Below, in pieces: positions 14,716 to 23,750 of a DNA stretch of 35,955 bases (positions are counted from its first letter, which is position 1; each line of letters opens with the position of its first letter). The stretch is from Prolixibacteraceae bacterium (GTDB taxonomy: Bacteria > Bacteroidota > Bacteroidia > Bacteroidales > Prolixibacteraceae): assembly GCA_029975525.1 (NCBI GenBank), contig JARKOX010000247.1, positions 1 to 35,955 of the forward strand, read 5' to 3'. The notes under the pieces are model-generated. The model ran no database searches, was not told the origin of the DNA, and saw only the letters and a list, made by a program, of their open reading frames with translations. Both the position numbers and the translations under genes were made by a program.

Positions 14716-15234
14716 CTATTTGAGCAGTTTTTCCAGCGCCGCTTCCAGGGCAGGCCCCCGAAGATTACGGTCGATGATGATGCCGTTCCCGTCGATCAGA
14801 AAGTTGGCGGGAATTCCCCGCACCCCGTACACCGCTGCCGGTTTGGAGTACCAGTATTTCAGATCGCTGACAGGGTAGGGCCACTCCAGTTTGTCTGTTT
14901 CGATACCTTTTTTCCAGGCAGCTTCCTCTTTATCCAGCGATACACTGAATACGGTAAAACCTTTGCCGGAAACAAACTTTTTGTCCTTGTATTTTTGGTA
15001 GGCTGCCACCACCGTCGGATTTTCACGACGGCATGGGCCACACCACGATGCCCAGAAATCGATTAAAACCAATTTGCCTTTCAGGTCCGACAATTTCATG
15101 ATTTTGCCGTCGACCGATTTTTCAGCGATTTCGGGTGCTTTGTTGCCCATGTTGATGCCAACGCGCGGCTCCTGTGCCTGGGTCAGCGGGGCAACCAAAA
15201 GTAACATGAGCAAAAGGGGAATTAGCTTTCTCAT
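14716..15234 (-). CDS. TlpA/ResA-like exported thioredoxin
   Basis: 172-residue exported thiol-disulfide oxidoreductase. A signal peptide (MRKLIPLLLMLLLVAPLTQA) precedes a thioredoxin fold with the AhpC/TSA-type entry GNKAPEIAEKSVDGK and the redox centre WCGPC (C65, C68). The cis-Pro region is GVRGIPANFLIDGNG. It acts in the periplasm, probably in reducing cytochrome apoproteins or other disulfides. The ATG at 15234 is chosen: an upstream ATG at 15273 would place a perfect -7 promoter element inside the coding region and hide the signal peptide. It is monocistronic, with a hairpin after its stop. Confidence 0.9.
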   Translation of the reverse strand: MRKLIPLLLMLLLVAPLTQAQEPRVGINMGNKAPEIAEKSVDGKIMKLSDLKGKLVLIDFWASWCGPCRRENPTVVAAYQKYKDKKFVSGKGFTVFSVSLDKEEAAWKKGIETDKLEWPYPVSDLKYWYSKPAAVYGVRGIPANFLIDGNGIIIDRNLRGPALEAALEKLLK

Positions 15235-15257
15235 TGTTTTCAATTTTTTGAGTTGTT

Positions 15258-15265
15258 CAAAAATA
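15258..15265 (-). promoter_or_regulatory. Bacteroidota -7 element for the TlpA/ResA-like gene
   Basis: The minus strand reads TATTTTTG, a perfect TAnnTTTG, ending 23 bases before the ATG at 15234. It decides the start against the ATG at 15273. Confidence 0.65.
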
Positions 15266-15333
15266 AAAAACATCTTCAGGTAAGGAAAGTTTTTGCGACT
15301 CCTATTTTCACCATACAGAAAAAGGGTTCGGTG

Positions 15334-16638
15334 TTACAGCCGGCTTATCCGGGCGCCAAGCTGGTTGAGGCGCAGATCGATATTTTCATATCCGCGGTCA
15401 ATCTGGTCGATGTTGTCGATGGTGCTGGTGCCGTTGGCCGAGAGGGCGGCAATCAGCAGGGCAATACCGGCGCGGATATCGGGCGAAGTCATCTTGGTCG
15501 CCCGCAGCGGATGTTTGCGGTCGAGGCCGATGACCGTTGCGCGGTGCGGGTCGCACAGGATAATCTGGGCGCCCATGTCGATCAGTTTGTCGACGAAAAA
15601 GAGGCGGCTTTCGAACATTTTCTGGTGGATGAGCACACTGCCTTGGGCCTGGGTGGCCACAACCAGGAAAACGCTCAGCAGGTCGGGAGTGAGGCCGGGC
15701 CACGGGGCGTCGGCAATGGTCATAATGGAACCGTCGATGTAACTCTCAATTTCGTAGTGTTCGCGGGCCGGGATGTACAAGTCGTCGCCCTGCTGGATCA
15801 CCTCGATCCCCAGCCGGCGGAAGCTGGCCGGGATGATTCCCAGGTGTTCAATCCCAACTTTGCGGATGGTTATTTCGGAGGCAGTCATGGCTGCCAACCC
15901 GATGAAACTTCCGACCTCGATCATGTCGGGCAGGATGGTGTGGGAGCAGCCGGCAAGTGAGGTTACCCCTTCGATGGTGAGCAGGTTGGAGCCGATTCCC
16001 GAAATCCGGGCGCCCATCGAGACCAGCATGGCGCACAACTGCTGCAGATAGGGTTCACAGGCCGCGTTGTAGATGGTGGTGGTCCCTTCGGCCAGTACGG
16101 CTGCCATAATAATATTGGCAGTTCCGGTTACCGAGGCCTCATCGAGCAGCATGTAGCTTCCGCGGAGCCGTCTGGCGGCGATATGGTAGCAGTGGGCTTC
16201 GGCATCGAAGGTGAATTCGGCGCCCAGGTTCTGGAAACCGATGAAGTGGGTATCTAACCGTCGCCGGCCGATTTTGTCTCCGCCAGGCTGGGGGATGTAC
16301 CCCACGCCGAAACGGGCCAGCAGCGGGCCGATCACCATGATCGATCCCCGCAATCCGGCAGCCTGCAGGGCAAAGTCGTTGGTCTTCAGGTAGTCGATGT
16401 TTACCTTTGCCGCGCGGAAACGGTATTCTCCCTTGCGTTGGCGTTCAATGTCAACACCCAGCCCGCGCAGCAGGTCGATCAGTTTGAGCACATCCCGGAT
16501 TTCGGGAATGTTCCGGATAACGACCTCCTGGTCGGTGAGCAGGGTGGCGCAAATAACCTGGAGCGCTTCATTTTTGGCGCCCTGTGGTTCCAATACACCT
16601 TGCAACGGCTGTCCGCCTTCAATTTTGAAAGTTGCCAT
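15334..16638 (-). CDS. murA: UDP-GlcNAc 1-carboxyvinyltransferase, Asp-type (Cys replaced)
   Basis: 434-residue EPSP-synthase-like enzyme that transfers enolpyruvate from PEP to UDP-GlcNAc, the first committed step of peptidoglycan synthesis. The KNE substrate motif is at 22-24. The active-site loop reads [17 protein letters not shown]121 (codon GAC at 16276-16278) stands where E. coli has Cys115, the residue alkylated by fosfomycin. The same Cys-to-Asp exchange makes MurA of Mycobacterium tuberculosis and Chlamydia insensitive to the drug while keeping activity. It follows the DUF4290 gene by 29 bases, an arrangement common in Bacteroidota, and shares that gene's promoter. Confidence 0.96.
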   Translation of the reverse strand: MATFKIEGGQPLQGVLEPQGAKNEALQVICATLLTDQEVVIRNIPEIRDVLKLIDLLRGLGVDIERQRKGEYRFRAAKVNIDYLKTNDFALQAAGLRGSIMVIGPLLARFGVGYIPQPGGDKIGRRRLDTHFIGFQNLGAEFTFDAEAHCYHIAARRLRGSYMLLDEASVTGTANIIMAAVLAEGTTTIYNAACEPYLQQLCAMLVSMGARISGIGSNLLTIEGVTSLAGCSHTILPDMIEVGSFIGLAAMTASEITIRKVGIEHLGIIPASFRRLGIEVIQQGDDLYIPAREHYEIESYIDGSIMTIADAPWPGLTPDLLSVFLVVATQAQGSVLIHQKMFESRLFFVDKLIDMGAQIILCDPHRATVIGLDRKHPLRATKMTSPDIRAGIALLIAALSANGTSTIDNIDQIDRGYENIDLRLNQLGARISRL

Positions 16639-16667
16639 GATGGGGTGGTCTGGTTATAAAAAAACGG

Positions 16668-17309
16668 TTAATGTTTTTTGTAATTTCCTCTTCGTTGTCC
16701 CTGGTTTTTACTCCGGACCTGCTGTTGCGGCTGGGGTTGTTTGGCCAGAATAGCTTTGGTTTCGGCAAGCTCAAACGCCGGCGGGGTGAGTTTCCCTTTT
16801 GACAAATCGCGCAGGTCGTTGAAGATTTTTTCGTCTTCTACCGAATCTTTATTCCAGGTGAGGTAGGATTTTTTCATGTGGTTGGCCAGCTGCGAAACCA
16901 GAATGTCTTTTTCACGGCCCTCTTCAAATTCGATCGCTTTTTCGATCATCAGTTCCATGGTGCGGCCATAATGCCTGATTTTGATATTGTGCTGGGTGTA
17001 GGGGACATTCTTGGGTTTTTCATACAGGATTTCAGGTGACGGCGGATCGTACGGATAGTCGATATCGAGTTTGAAATCGGCCATAATGGCCAGGTGATCC
17101 CATAATTTATGTTTAAAGTCGGGGACATCGCGCAGGTAGGGATAGAGATTTCCCATCACGTCGATAATGGCGCGGGCAGCCTGGTTGCGGGTTTCCCGGT
17201 CCTGGATGGCCATAATCAGATTTACCATATTATGCACATTACGTCCATATTCCGGTAGCTGAAGTTTCCTCCGACTGGTATTGTAATCTTTGTCAAAACT
17301 GTTGTTCAT
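16668..17309 (-). CDS. DUF4290 family protein
   Basis: 213-residue cytosolic protein of the Bacteroidota-specific DUF4290 family, function unknown. The N-terminal part (about 10-170) is helical and holds the family segments LPEYGRNVHNMV, DVPDFKHKLWDHL and IRHYGRTMELMI. The C-terminus (about 185-213) is a Gln/Lys/Arg-rich tail (QPQPQQQVRSKNQGQRRG) that looks disordered and could bind RNA or another polyanion. It is the first gene of an operon with murA, which hints at a link to cell-wall synthesis or growth, but no activity can be read from the sequence. A perfect -7 element lies 60 bases upstream. Confidence 0.9.
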   Translation of the reverse strand: MNNSFDKDYNTSRRKLQLPEYGRNVHNMVNLIMAIQDRETRNQAARAIIDVMGNLYPYLRDVPDFKHKLWDHLAIMADFKLDIDYPYDPPSPEILYEKPKNVPYTQHNIKIRHYGRTMELMIEKAIEFEEGREKDILVSQLANHMKKSYLTWNKDSVEDEKIFNDLRDLSKGKLTPPAFELAETKAILAKQPQPQQQVRSKNQGQRRGNYKKH

Positions 17310-17369
17310 TGAAATGGGTATTAATTTTCAAAATATTCTCAATTGGATGCAGGTGGGATCAACACTCCG

Positions 17370-17400
17370 CAAAATTAGTGATTTACAGCGAATCGGCAAC
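17370..17400 (-). promoter_or_regulatory. Promoter of the DUF4290-murA operon
   Basis: The minus strand reads GTTG (17397-17400), a 19-base spacer, then TAATTTTG (17370-17377), a perfect -7 element. The leader is about 55 nt, longer than most in this window. Confidence 0.65.
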
Positions 17401-17425
17401 ATCCGGCAAAATAATTCTTTGGCCG

Positions 17426-19741
17426 TTAGTTTACGATCTTTAATTTGGCATATTTGAGTAACAGCTGCTTTTGTCCGGCATTGTGGAAAAAGACGGTGGC
17501 TTTCAGATCGGGCAAAACACCTTCAATCTGTAACACTTTTCCGAGGCCAAAACGCTGGTGTTCCACCTTCATGCCGGGCTGGATAAGGGCCGGATCATCG
17601 CCTTCGAAGGCCGCGTCGGCCGAATGGAGCTTCTGCAGCCGGTCGATTTTTTGCTGGTAGGCCGATTGCAGCCGGGGCGATGCCGGGAGTGGGGCGGTTC
17701 CCTGTTTGGGAGTATCCCACAGGTTGTTGCGGCTGGTTTCGGCCCGTTGGCGGAAAGTTGGTTGCTGCTGTGCCGGCGCTTCCACAAACTCGGCGTCAAT
17801 TTCTTCAATAAAACGGCTGGGCGTGCAGAACTCCAGCTTACCCCAGCGGTAGCGCTGGCCGGCAAAGGAGAGGAAAGCCTGCTCGCGGGCCCGGGTAAGC
17901 GCTACATAGAAGAGGCGTCGCTCTTCTTCCAGCTCATCCTGGGTCATCCGTTCGCCCGATTGGTTCGAGGGGAAGAGGTTCTCTTCGAGTCCAACGATGA
18001 AGACATTTTTAAATTCCAGCCCTTTGGCCGAGTGGACCGTCATCAGGGTTACCTTGTTGCGGTCTTCCTCTTTTTCATTGTCCTGGTCGGTGAGCAGCGC
18101 CACATCCTGCAGGTAGTCGCCAATGGCGCCGGGACGGCCCTCTTCGCGCGCCGAGATGGAGAATTCCTGGATTGCGTTGAGTAACTCCTCGATATTTTCG
18201 TGGCGGCTAAGTCCTTCGGGCGATTTGTCGTTGTAGAGTTCGCGCAGGATGCCGGTTTCGGCGGCAACGGCCCGGGCCAGGGTGAAGGCGTCGGTTTCGG
18301 CGGTCTGGCGCCGGAAGTTCTCGATCAGTTCGGCAAATCCGCGCAGCTTGGTAATGGTTCCGGCGTTCAGGGCCGCCGGGTTTTCGCCGGGTAGCGCGGC
18401 AATGATATTCCAGATCGTATTTTCGGCCCGGAAGGCGGCGGTTTCAAGCTTGTCTAAAGTTGTTTGACCGATCCCGCGCGCCGGGTAGTTGATGATCCGC
18501 TTGAGCGCCTCATTATCGGCGGGGTTGACAAGGAGCCGGAAATAGGCCAGCAGGTCTTTGATCTCTTTGCGCTGGTAGAACGACAGGCCTCCGTAAATTT
18601 TATACGGGATGCTGCGTTTGCGCAGTGCTTCCTCAAAGATTCGCGACTGGGCATTGGTGCGGTACAAAATGGCGTAATCCAGAAACTGGAAATGTTCGCG
18701 CAGCTGCGATTCGGCAATTTCGCCGGCCACCAGATAGCCCTCTTCGTGGTCGGTGAGCGCCTGGATCACTTTGATCCGTTTCCCCTTTTCGTTTTCAGAA
18801 AAAACGGTTTTGCGGATCTGCTTTTTGTTGCGGGCGATCACGCTGTTGGCTGCATCGACAATAATTTGCGTCGACCGGTAGTTCTGCTCCAGTTTAAATA
18901 CCCGGTGGTCGGGATAGTCGCGCTGGAAGTTGAGGATGTTTTCGATCCGCGCCCCGCGAAAGGAGTAAATACTCTGGGCATCGTCGCCGACCACACAGAG
19001 GTTGTTGTGGGCCGCAGCCAGTTTTTTGACAATGAGGTACTGGGCGTAATTGGTGTCCTGGTACTCGTCGACCAGCACATAATTGAAACGTTGCTGGTAG
19101 CGGGTCAGGATTTCGGGAAAATCGCGGAAGAGAATATTGGTTTTCAGCAACAGGTCGTCAAAGTCCATTGCTCCCGAGGTGTAACACCGTTTGACATATT
19201 CCTTGTAGATTTCGCTGATGCGCGGCATCCGGATGCTGCGGTCGAACTCTTTTATTTCGGATGATTCGGCATACACGTTGGGGGTTACCAGGTTGTTTTT
19301 CGACATGGAGATGCGGCTGGCTACCACCCCCGGGCGGTAGATTTTATCGTCGAGCCCAAAATCTTTGATGATGGTTTTGATGAGGCTTTTCGAGTCGGCG
19401 GCATCGTAGATGGTAAAATCGGCAGGGTAGCCGAGGACTTCATGTTCGATCCGCAGAATCCGGGCAAAGATGGAGTGGAAGGTACCCATCCAGAGATAGC
19501 GGGCCAGGTTGGGGCCCACCACCGCCGAGATGCGCTCTTTCATTTCGCGGGCGGCCTTGTTGGTAAAGGTGAGCGCCAAAATTGTCGAAGGTTTGGCGCC
19601 CTGCTTCAGCAGGTGGGCAATCCGGAAGGTGAGCACACGGGTTTTTCCGGAGCCGGCACCGGCCACAATCAGCGACGGGCCTTCGGTCCGGATGACGGCT
19701 TCCCGCTGCGCACTGTTCAGATTTTCCAGGTAATCAAACAC
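17426..19741 (-). CDS. pcrA: PcrA/UvrD-type 3'-5' DNA helicase
   Basis: 771-residue superfamily 1A helicase used in nucleotide excision repair, replication-fork restart and removal of RecA filaments. All motifs are present: Walker A GAGSGKT (28-34), motif II VDEYQDT, motif III DDAQSIYSFRGA, motif IV EQNYRST, motif V TVHSAKGLEF and motif VI FYVALTRA. The C-terminal Tudor-like segment (GMKVEHQRFGLGKVLQIEG), as in PcrA, binds RNA polymerase in other species. The start is GTG; there is no ATG before Walker A, and a perfect -7 element lies 22 bases upstream. It is divergent from the gene at 19930. Confidence 0.96.
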   Translation of the reverse strand: MFDYLENLNSAQREAVIRTEGPSLIVAGAGSGKTRVLTFRIAHLLKQGAKPSTILALTFTNKAAREMKERISAVVGPNLARYLWMGTFHSIFARILRIEHEVLGYPADFTIYDAADSKSLIKTIIKDFGLDDKIYRPGVVASRISMSKNNLVTPNVYAESSEIKEFDRSIRMPRISEIYKEYVKRCYTSGAMDFDDLLLKTNILFRDFPEILTRYQQRFNYVLVDEYQDTNYAQYLIVKKLAAAHNNLCVVGDDAQSIYSFRGARIENILNFQRDYPDHRVFKLEQNYRSTQIIVDAANSVIARNKKQIRKTVFSENEKGKRIKVIQALTDHEEGYLVAGEIAESQLREHFQFLDYAILYRTNAQSRIFEEALRKRSIPYKIYGGLSFYQRKEIKDLLAYFRLLVNPADNEALKRIINYPARGIGQTTLDKLETAAFRAENTIWNIIAALPGENPAALNAGTITKLRGFAELIENFRRQTAETDAFTLARAVAAETGILRELYNDKSPEGLSRHENIEELLNAIQEFSISAREEGRPGAIGDYLQDVALLTDQDNEKEEDRNKVTLMTVHSAKGLEFKNVFIVGLEENLFPSNQSGERMTQDELEEERRLFYVALTRAREQAFLSFAGQRYRWGKLEFCTPSRFIEEIDAEFVEAPAQQQPTFRQRAETSRNNLWDTPKQGTAPLPASPRLQSAYQQKIDRLQKLHSADAAFEGDDPALIQPGMKVEHQRFGLGKVLQIEGVLPDLKATVFFHNAGQKQLLLKYAKLKIVN

Positions 19742-19763
19742 TGTTTTTATTTTGAATGAACCG

Positions 19764-19771
19764 CAAAAATA
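19764..19771 (-). promoter_or_regulatory. Bacteroidota -7 element for pcrA
   Basis: The minus strand reads TATTTTTG, a perfect TAnnTTTG, ending 22 bases before the GTG start at 19741. ATTG about 20 bases upstream could serve as -33. Confidence 0.63.
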
Positions 19772-19867
19772 CGAAACTACTGCCGTGTACCCAATATTTT
19801 GCTGCCCTCAGTTATAAACAGTCGCTGAATCGGGCTGCAGACAAGTGGTTTCAGCCGTCTGAATTTT

Positions 19868-19875
19868 TATCTTTG
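19868..19875 (+). promoter_or_regulatory. Bacteroidota -7 element for the T9SS cargo gene
   Basis: TATCTTTG is a perfect TAnnTTTG ending 54 bases before the ATG at 19930. It is divergent from the pcrA promoter about 100 bases away. The 188-base region between the two genes holds only these promoters. Confidence 0.6.
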
Positions 19876-19929
19876 CAAGGCAATTAAATCGATTTTATAC
19901 GTTATAATTACATCGAAAACAGGTTTTCA

Positions 19930-21228
19930 ATGAAATATTCCTTTCTAATTGCGGCAGTGGTCGTTTTCGGTTTGGTGTTGCACCCCGGAGAAGGACGGGC
20001 GCAACTTACAGCCCCCGGCTCCGTGTTCAGCGAACTGACCCATTATCCCAGCTTTACGGAGAACGACACGCTTTTTATTTTTTGTTCCGACGCAACTCTC
20101 CCCGGTGCAGCCCTGCAGGTAACCACTTCGCTGGGCGGCTCCAAAACTTTTGAGTGGCAGCAGTACAATGCAGCTACCGCAGTTTTCGATTTTTATTTTA
20201 CAGAAAGTTCAGAGAGCAACCAGTCGCAAATCAGTAACCTGGCCGACGGCTGTTACCGGGTTACCATCAGGCAGGGGGCGGCCACGCAGGTGTACCGCGC
20301 GTGGGTCATGAATAACTTCAACGAAGCAACGGCCGAAATTTCCGAATCGAACTGCGACTTTTTCCGGCTGACCGGAAATGTGAATCCCAAACGGCTGGTT
20401 TACCGCGACCTGAATACCAATGCCGAAGTCGAACTCTCGAAAAACGCCCAGGTAGCCTGGAAGAGGGGAGAAGCAACCGTGGCGCAGGTCAACACGGTCA
20501 CCGTTAACGACCCGCCCACCAAAGATACCGACTACACCTACGAAGTTTCCGACCGTTTCGGATGTTATACTTCCGTTAAAGTAACCTATGTGTCGATTGT
20601 GACCAAGGCGGGCTTTACCGTCGATCCGGGCAAAGGCGAGGCGCCTCTTCAGGTCCGGTTTACCAACATTTCGGAAAATGGCGATCCGGGCCGCTATGAG
20701 TGGTTTTTCTACCGGAGCCTCGATGAGATCAAAAAAGAGTCGCAGGGAAACACCCAGCCGGTCGACAGCATCCAGTTTACGGCTTTCGACGACAGCCCGG
20801 TCTACACGTATGAGGCTTCAGGCGCTTACAAGGTAAAGCTGGTTTCCAAAAAGGTGACGGAGTTTTACGCCTGCACCGACACTTTTTATCTGAAAGATTA
20901 TATTCTGGTTGACACCTCGTTTATTGTGGCTCCTGTTGCTTTTTCGCCCAACGGCGACGGTACCAATGACAATTTTGTGGTGAAATACTGGTCGATGAAA
21001 ACGATTAAAATATCGATTTTTAACCGTTGGGGACGTACCGTGCACGTGTGGCAGAGCGGCGATGTGCGCGGATTTAAGGACACGTGGGAAGAGTCGGTGT
21101 GGGATGGCCGCATTGGCGGACGATGGGCCAGTCCGGGCGTCTATTTTTATGTGGCCGAAGGGTTGGGACGCGACGGCCGTAAACGGTTTGCACACGGCTT
21201 TGTCCATCTTTTCCGCGGCAAGGACTGA
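19930..21228 (+). CDS. Exported PKD-like protein with gliding-motility C-terminal domain (T9SS cargo)
   Basis: 432-residue surface or secreted protein. A signal peptide (1-25, ending EGRAQ) is followed by beta-sandwich regions. One at about 225-320 is PKD-like (FTVDPGKGEAPLQVRFTNIS...YEWFF...SGAYKVKL). The last ~100 residues are the CHU_C/gliding-motility-associated domain: VAPVAFSPNGDGTNDNFVV, IFNRWGRTVHVW, WDGRIGGRWASPGVYFYV. That domain directs export through the type IX system, so the species should carry PorL/PorM/SprA-like genes elsewhere. The cargo function is unknown; adhesion or matrix scaffolding is plausible. It ends in a strong terminator. Confidence 0.9.
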   Translation: MKYSFLIAAVVVFGLVLHPGEGRAQLTAPGSVFSELTHYPSFTENDTLFIFCSDATLPGAALQVTTSLGGSKTFEWQQYNAATAVFDFYFTESSESNQSQISNLADGCYRVTIRQGAATQVYRAWVMNNFNEATAEISESNCDFFRLTGNVNPKRLVYRDLNTNAEVELSKNAQVAWKRGEATVAQVNTVTVNDPPTKDTDYTYEVSDRFGCYTSVKVTYVSIVTKAGFTVDPGKGEAPLQVRFTNISENGDPGRYEWFFYRSLDEIKKESQGNTQPVDSIQFTAFDDSPVYTYEASGAYKVKLVSKKVTEFYACTDTFYLKDYILVDTSFIVAPVAFSPNGDGTNDNFVVKYWSMKTIKISIFNRWGRTVHVWQSGDVRGFKDTWEESVWDGRIGGRWASPGVYFYVAEGLGRDGRKRFAHGFVHLFRGKD

Positions 21229-21528
21229 TCTTCCCCCGGAAATTGTTTCAGCACAAAACTCAGGCGTTCGTCAGATTCAGATCTGCGGGCGCCTGAGTTT
21301 TTTACAGGCGTTTTTTAATCTTGTTGGATTTTGCCTGATTTTTTAATGTGGAAGACTGGCTGCCCTGGCGGGATTGGGGAGAAGATAAAAATCTGCACAG
21401 AAAAATTCTCTTAAAAAAATCGTAATCCCTCTGCAAAAAATTGCTTCGGTTTGAAACAGTTGCCGGCTGGATTGTTTTCTATAAACCAGACTGGTCCACG
21501 AACGATCCGTCTCGGAAATTTTTCAGAG
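21229..21528. other. 300-base intergenic region
   Basis: It holds the terminator at 21255-21303 and a 7-of-8 -7 element TAATCTTG at 21316-21323. If that promoter serves the dioxygenase gene, the leader is about 200 nt, with A/T-rich patches around 21335-21430. No coding potential beyond an unlikely N-terminal extension of the next gene, and no recognised riboswitch. Confidence 0.5.
21255..21303 (+). terminator. Intrinsic terminator after the T9SS cargo gene
   Basis: A perfect 12-base stem AAAACTCAGGCG/CGCCTGAGTTTT (21255-21266, 21290-21301) has a 23-base loop containing a palindrome (CAGATCTG) and a T run continuing to 21303. Confidence 0.82.
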
Positions 21529-22407
21529 ATGAAAAGGAAAACATTTTTAAAATACGCTTCTTTTTTACCAGTAGGCGCAGACATGATGAATATCAATCAG
21601 CTGGCCAGTAATCTGGGAGCGATGCCGGCAAGCCCGAAGATGCCGGTTTTGTTTGTGGGGCACGGCAATCCGATGAATGCCATTACCGATAACAGTTTTC
21701 GGCGTGAATGGCAACAGTTGGGACAGAAACTCCCTCTGCCGCGGGCTGTTTTGTGTGTCTCGGCACACTGGCTTACCCGCGGAACGGCTGTTACCATGAT
21801 GGACCATCCGCGTACGATTCATGATTTCGGAGGATTTCCGGATGAACTCTACCGCCAGCAGTATCCGGCGCCCGGGGCAGTGGCGGAAGCAAAAAGTACG
21901 ATCGAAAAGGTAAAGTCGGTCGTTATTCGGGAGGATTTTGAATGGGGACTCGACCACGGCGCCTGGAGTGTGTTGAAAAGTATGTATCCCCAGGCCGATG
22001 TGCCGGTTTATCAGCTGAGCATTGACTACGGCAAGCCGGCCGGATATCACTACAACCTGGCTCGCGAGCTTGCTTTTCTGAGGAACCGCGGTGTTTTGAT
22101 CGTGGCCAGCGGAAACGTGGTCCATAACCTGGGAATGGTGAAGTGGCGCGGCGAGACGGCGCCCTACGACTGGGCCCTGGAATTTGACGACCTGGTCAAA
22201 AAAAGTATTGAAACGCACAACGATCAAACGTTGGTGGAGTACCACCAGGCCGGGCGTATTGCCTCGCTGGCCCATCCCACCAACGACCATTACCTGCCAC
22301 TGATGTATGTCCTCGGGGTGCGTGAAAAGGATGAGGATTTCTGGTTTTTCAATGATTCCTTCGACATGGGGTCGATCAGTATGCGCAGTGTGGTTTTCGG
22401 AGGATAA
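21529..22407 (+). CDS. ygiD: YgiD-type extradiol dioxygenase (4,5-DOPA dioxygenase family)
   Basis: 292-residue LigB-fold metalloenzyme. E. coli YgiD is a zinc-dependent 4,5-DOPA extradiol dioxygenase; the physiological substrate is unclear. Candidate metal and active-site His are H45 (VGHGNPMNA), H80 (SAHW), H143 (LDHGAWSVL), H199 (NVVHN) and H254 (PTNDHYLPL). The first pair has the same 35-residue spacing as His22/His57 in YgiD. Start chosen at MKRKTFLKYASFLPVG; the frame is open upstream to 21451 but the extra residues are unlike the family. This N-terminus is weakly signal-like, with KRK rather than a twin-arginine motif. It is followed by a terminator, convergent with the GH5 gene. Confidence 0.88.
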   Translation: MKRKTFLKYASFLPVGADMMNINQLASNLGAMPASPKMPVLFVGHGNPMNAITDNSFRREWQQLGQKLPLPRAVLCVSAHWLTRGTAVTMMDHPRTIHDFGGFPDELYRQQYPAPGAVAEAKSTIEKVKSVVIREDFEWGLDHGAWSVLKSMYPQADVPVYQLSIDYGKPAGYHYNLARELAFLRNRGVLIVASGNVVHNLGMVKWRGETAPYDWALEFDDLVKKSIETHNDQTLVEYHQAGRIASLAHPTNDHYLPLMYVLGVREKDEDFWFFNDSFDMGSISMRSVVFGG

Positions 22408-22431
22408 TCCGGAGGCTGTGCGGCAGAAGAG

Positions 22432-22467
22432 AAAGCTCCGGACACTGCAGCGTCCGGGGCTTTTTTT
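22432..22467 (+). terminator. Intrinsic terminator after the YgiD-type gene
   Basis: A 12-base stem with one wobble (22432-22443 with 22452-22463), an 8-base loop and a 7-T run (22461-22467). The A residues at 22432-22434 also give a short T tail on the minus strand, so it could help stop the convergent GH5 transcript. Confidence 0.82.
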
Positions 22468-22485
22468 ACAGTCTCGCGGAAATTA

Positions 22486-23637
22486 TTAATATTTCTGAAG
22501 TAAGGTCAGCAGTTTCCGGTCGAGTTGGTGACCGTGCCACTCTTCATACACGATATCTTTTCGGCCCGAGTCCAGGATCCCGAAGTCTCCGCGGAAATTC
22601 CAGAGGGCGTATCCGATTCCGGCGGCGGTGAGGATGTCGAGCACATCTTCAAACCAGGCCAGAAAAACCTGGTGAGGGGTGTTTTTCCAGCAGCCACACT
22701 CGCCGCAGTGAACGCCAACCCCTTGCCGGGAGAGGTCGATCCAGGGCTGGTAGTATTTTTCCAGGTCATGCCGGCTGAATTCGCGGTCGCCGATTTTGCC
22801 GGGCCACACCGGTAGCGGACATTGGTCGGGATTTTTGTTGGCCCACGGCGCCTGGTAGTGCGAGATGGCGCCGGGGTAGTAGCCGCGACAACTTTGGGCA
22901 ATGTCCAGGTCGGCAATTTCGGGGATGACACTGTTGCCCACATTGTTTCCGTCGGCAATAACCAGGTGGCCGGGATTGGCGGTGCGGATGACTTCGGCCG
23001 CTGCTTTGGCCACTTTGCGGTAAACTTCGCCCGGAACGGGGCCGCTTTTCGAGTGCTGGTCGTTCATATCTTCGCGCATAGCCGGTTCATTGACCAGGTC
23101 GAAGCTGATTTTTTCGCGTGAGAGATTTTTAAACCGTTTGGCCCACATCTCCCAATGGAGGTAAAAGGCCTGCTGCGCTTCGTGGTCTTTCCACAGGTTA
23201 AACGGCTCGTGGAAACCGGCGTTGATGCAGTATCCCGGGGCGCGGTGCAGGTTGAGGCTCACGTGCAGGCCAAACTGGTTGGCGCGTTGCACCAGCTTTT
23301 CGATGTCGTCGATCACCTTTTCATCGAATTTACAAACTTCATCGGGAGTGATGTTTCGGCTTCGGTCGATGTTCAGGTAACTGGGGTACGCCATTGGCAG
23401 CCGGACAAAATCGAAGCCCCAGTCGCGCATCCAGCGGAAATCGTCGTCGGTGGTGCCGTTGGGGTTTCCGCCATGCCGCGGGGAGAAATAATCGAGCAGG
23501 TTGAACCCTTTCCAGCGGGGGAGCGGGTTTTGGGCCGAATCCGCAGAAAAAGCATACTGCCCGGCTACCCCCACTGCCGCTGCGGCCCATCCGGAGGTTT
23601 TGATAAAATTTCGTCGGTTAATTTGGTTTGAATTCAT
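22486..23637 (-). CDS. Tat-exported GH5 glycoside hydrolase
   Basis: 383-residue (beta/alpha)8 glycosidase of clan GH-A, family 5. A Tat signal (NRRNFIK, R8-R9) is followed by a hydrophobic Ala/Val segment to about residue 32. The acid/base is E174 in LVNEPAMRE and the nucleophile is probably E303 in VHCGECGCW. LHRAPGYC (130-137) and ALWNFRGDFGI (344-354) line the cleft. Export in folded form through Tat is unusual for a GH5 but common in Bacteroidota enzymes of this type. Substrate (beta-glucan, mannan or a glycolipid) cannot be told. No SusCD or regulator is near. Three Cys in the CGECGC-like stretch (about 301-306) are unusual at the nucleophile. Confidence 0.87.
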   Translation of the reverse strand: MNSNQINRRNFIKTSGWAAAAVGVAGQYAFSADSAQNPLPRWKGFNLLDYFSPRHGGNPNGTTDDDFRWMRDWGFDFVRLPMAYPSYLNIDRSRNITPDEVCKFDEKVIDDIEKLVQRANQFGLHVSLNLHRAPGYCINAGFHEPFNLWKDHEAQQAFYLHWEMWAKRFKNLSREKISFDLVNEPAMREDMNDQHSKSGPVPGEVYRKVAKAAAEVIRTANPGHLVIADGNNVGNSVIPEIADLDIAQSCRGYYPGAISHYQAPWANKNPDQCPLPVWPGKIGDREFSRHDLEKYYQPWIDLSRQGVGVHCGECGCWKNTPHQVFLAWFEDVLDILTAAGIGYALWNFRGDFGILDSGRKDIVYEEWHGHQLDRKLLTLLQKY

Positions 23638-23750
23638 CAGTATTGGGTTTTAGTTTTTGATCGGAAAGGTCAAATCCGTTCCAGGTTAGCGTAATATGGT
23701 GAAAAAATGTTTTTTGGCAAGTTGAGATTAACCAGTCCGGGATCTCCCAT

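Noticed and set aside
18464..19264. 266-codon open frame opposite the helicase gene
   Set aside because: The helicase has all SF1 motifs across this stretch; the antisense translation shows no domain.
22408..22485. Possible attachment or recombination site in the convergent gap
   Set aside because: The inverted repeat is fully explained as an intrinsic terminator with a 7-T tail.
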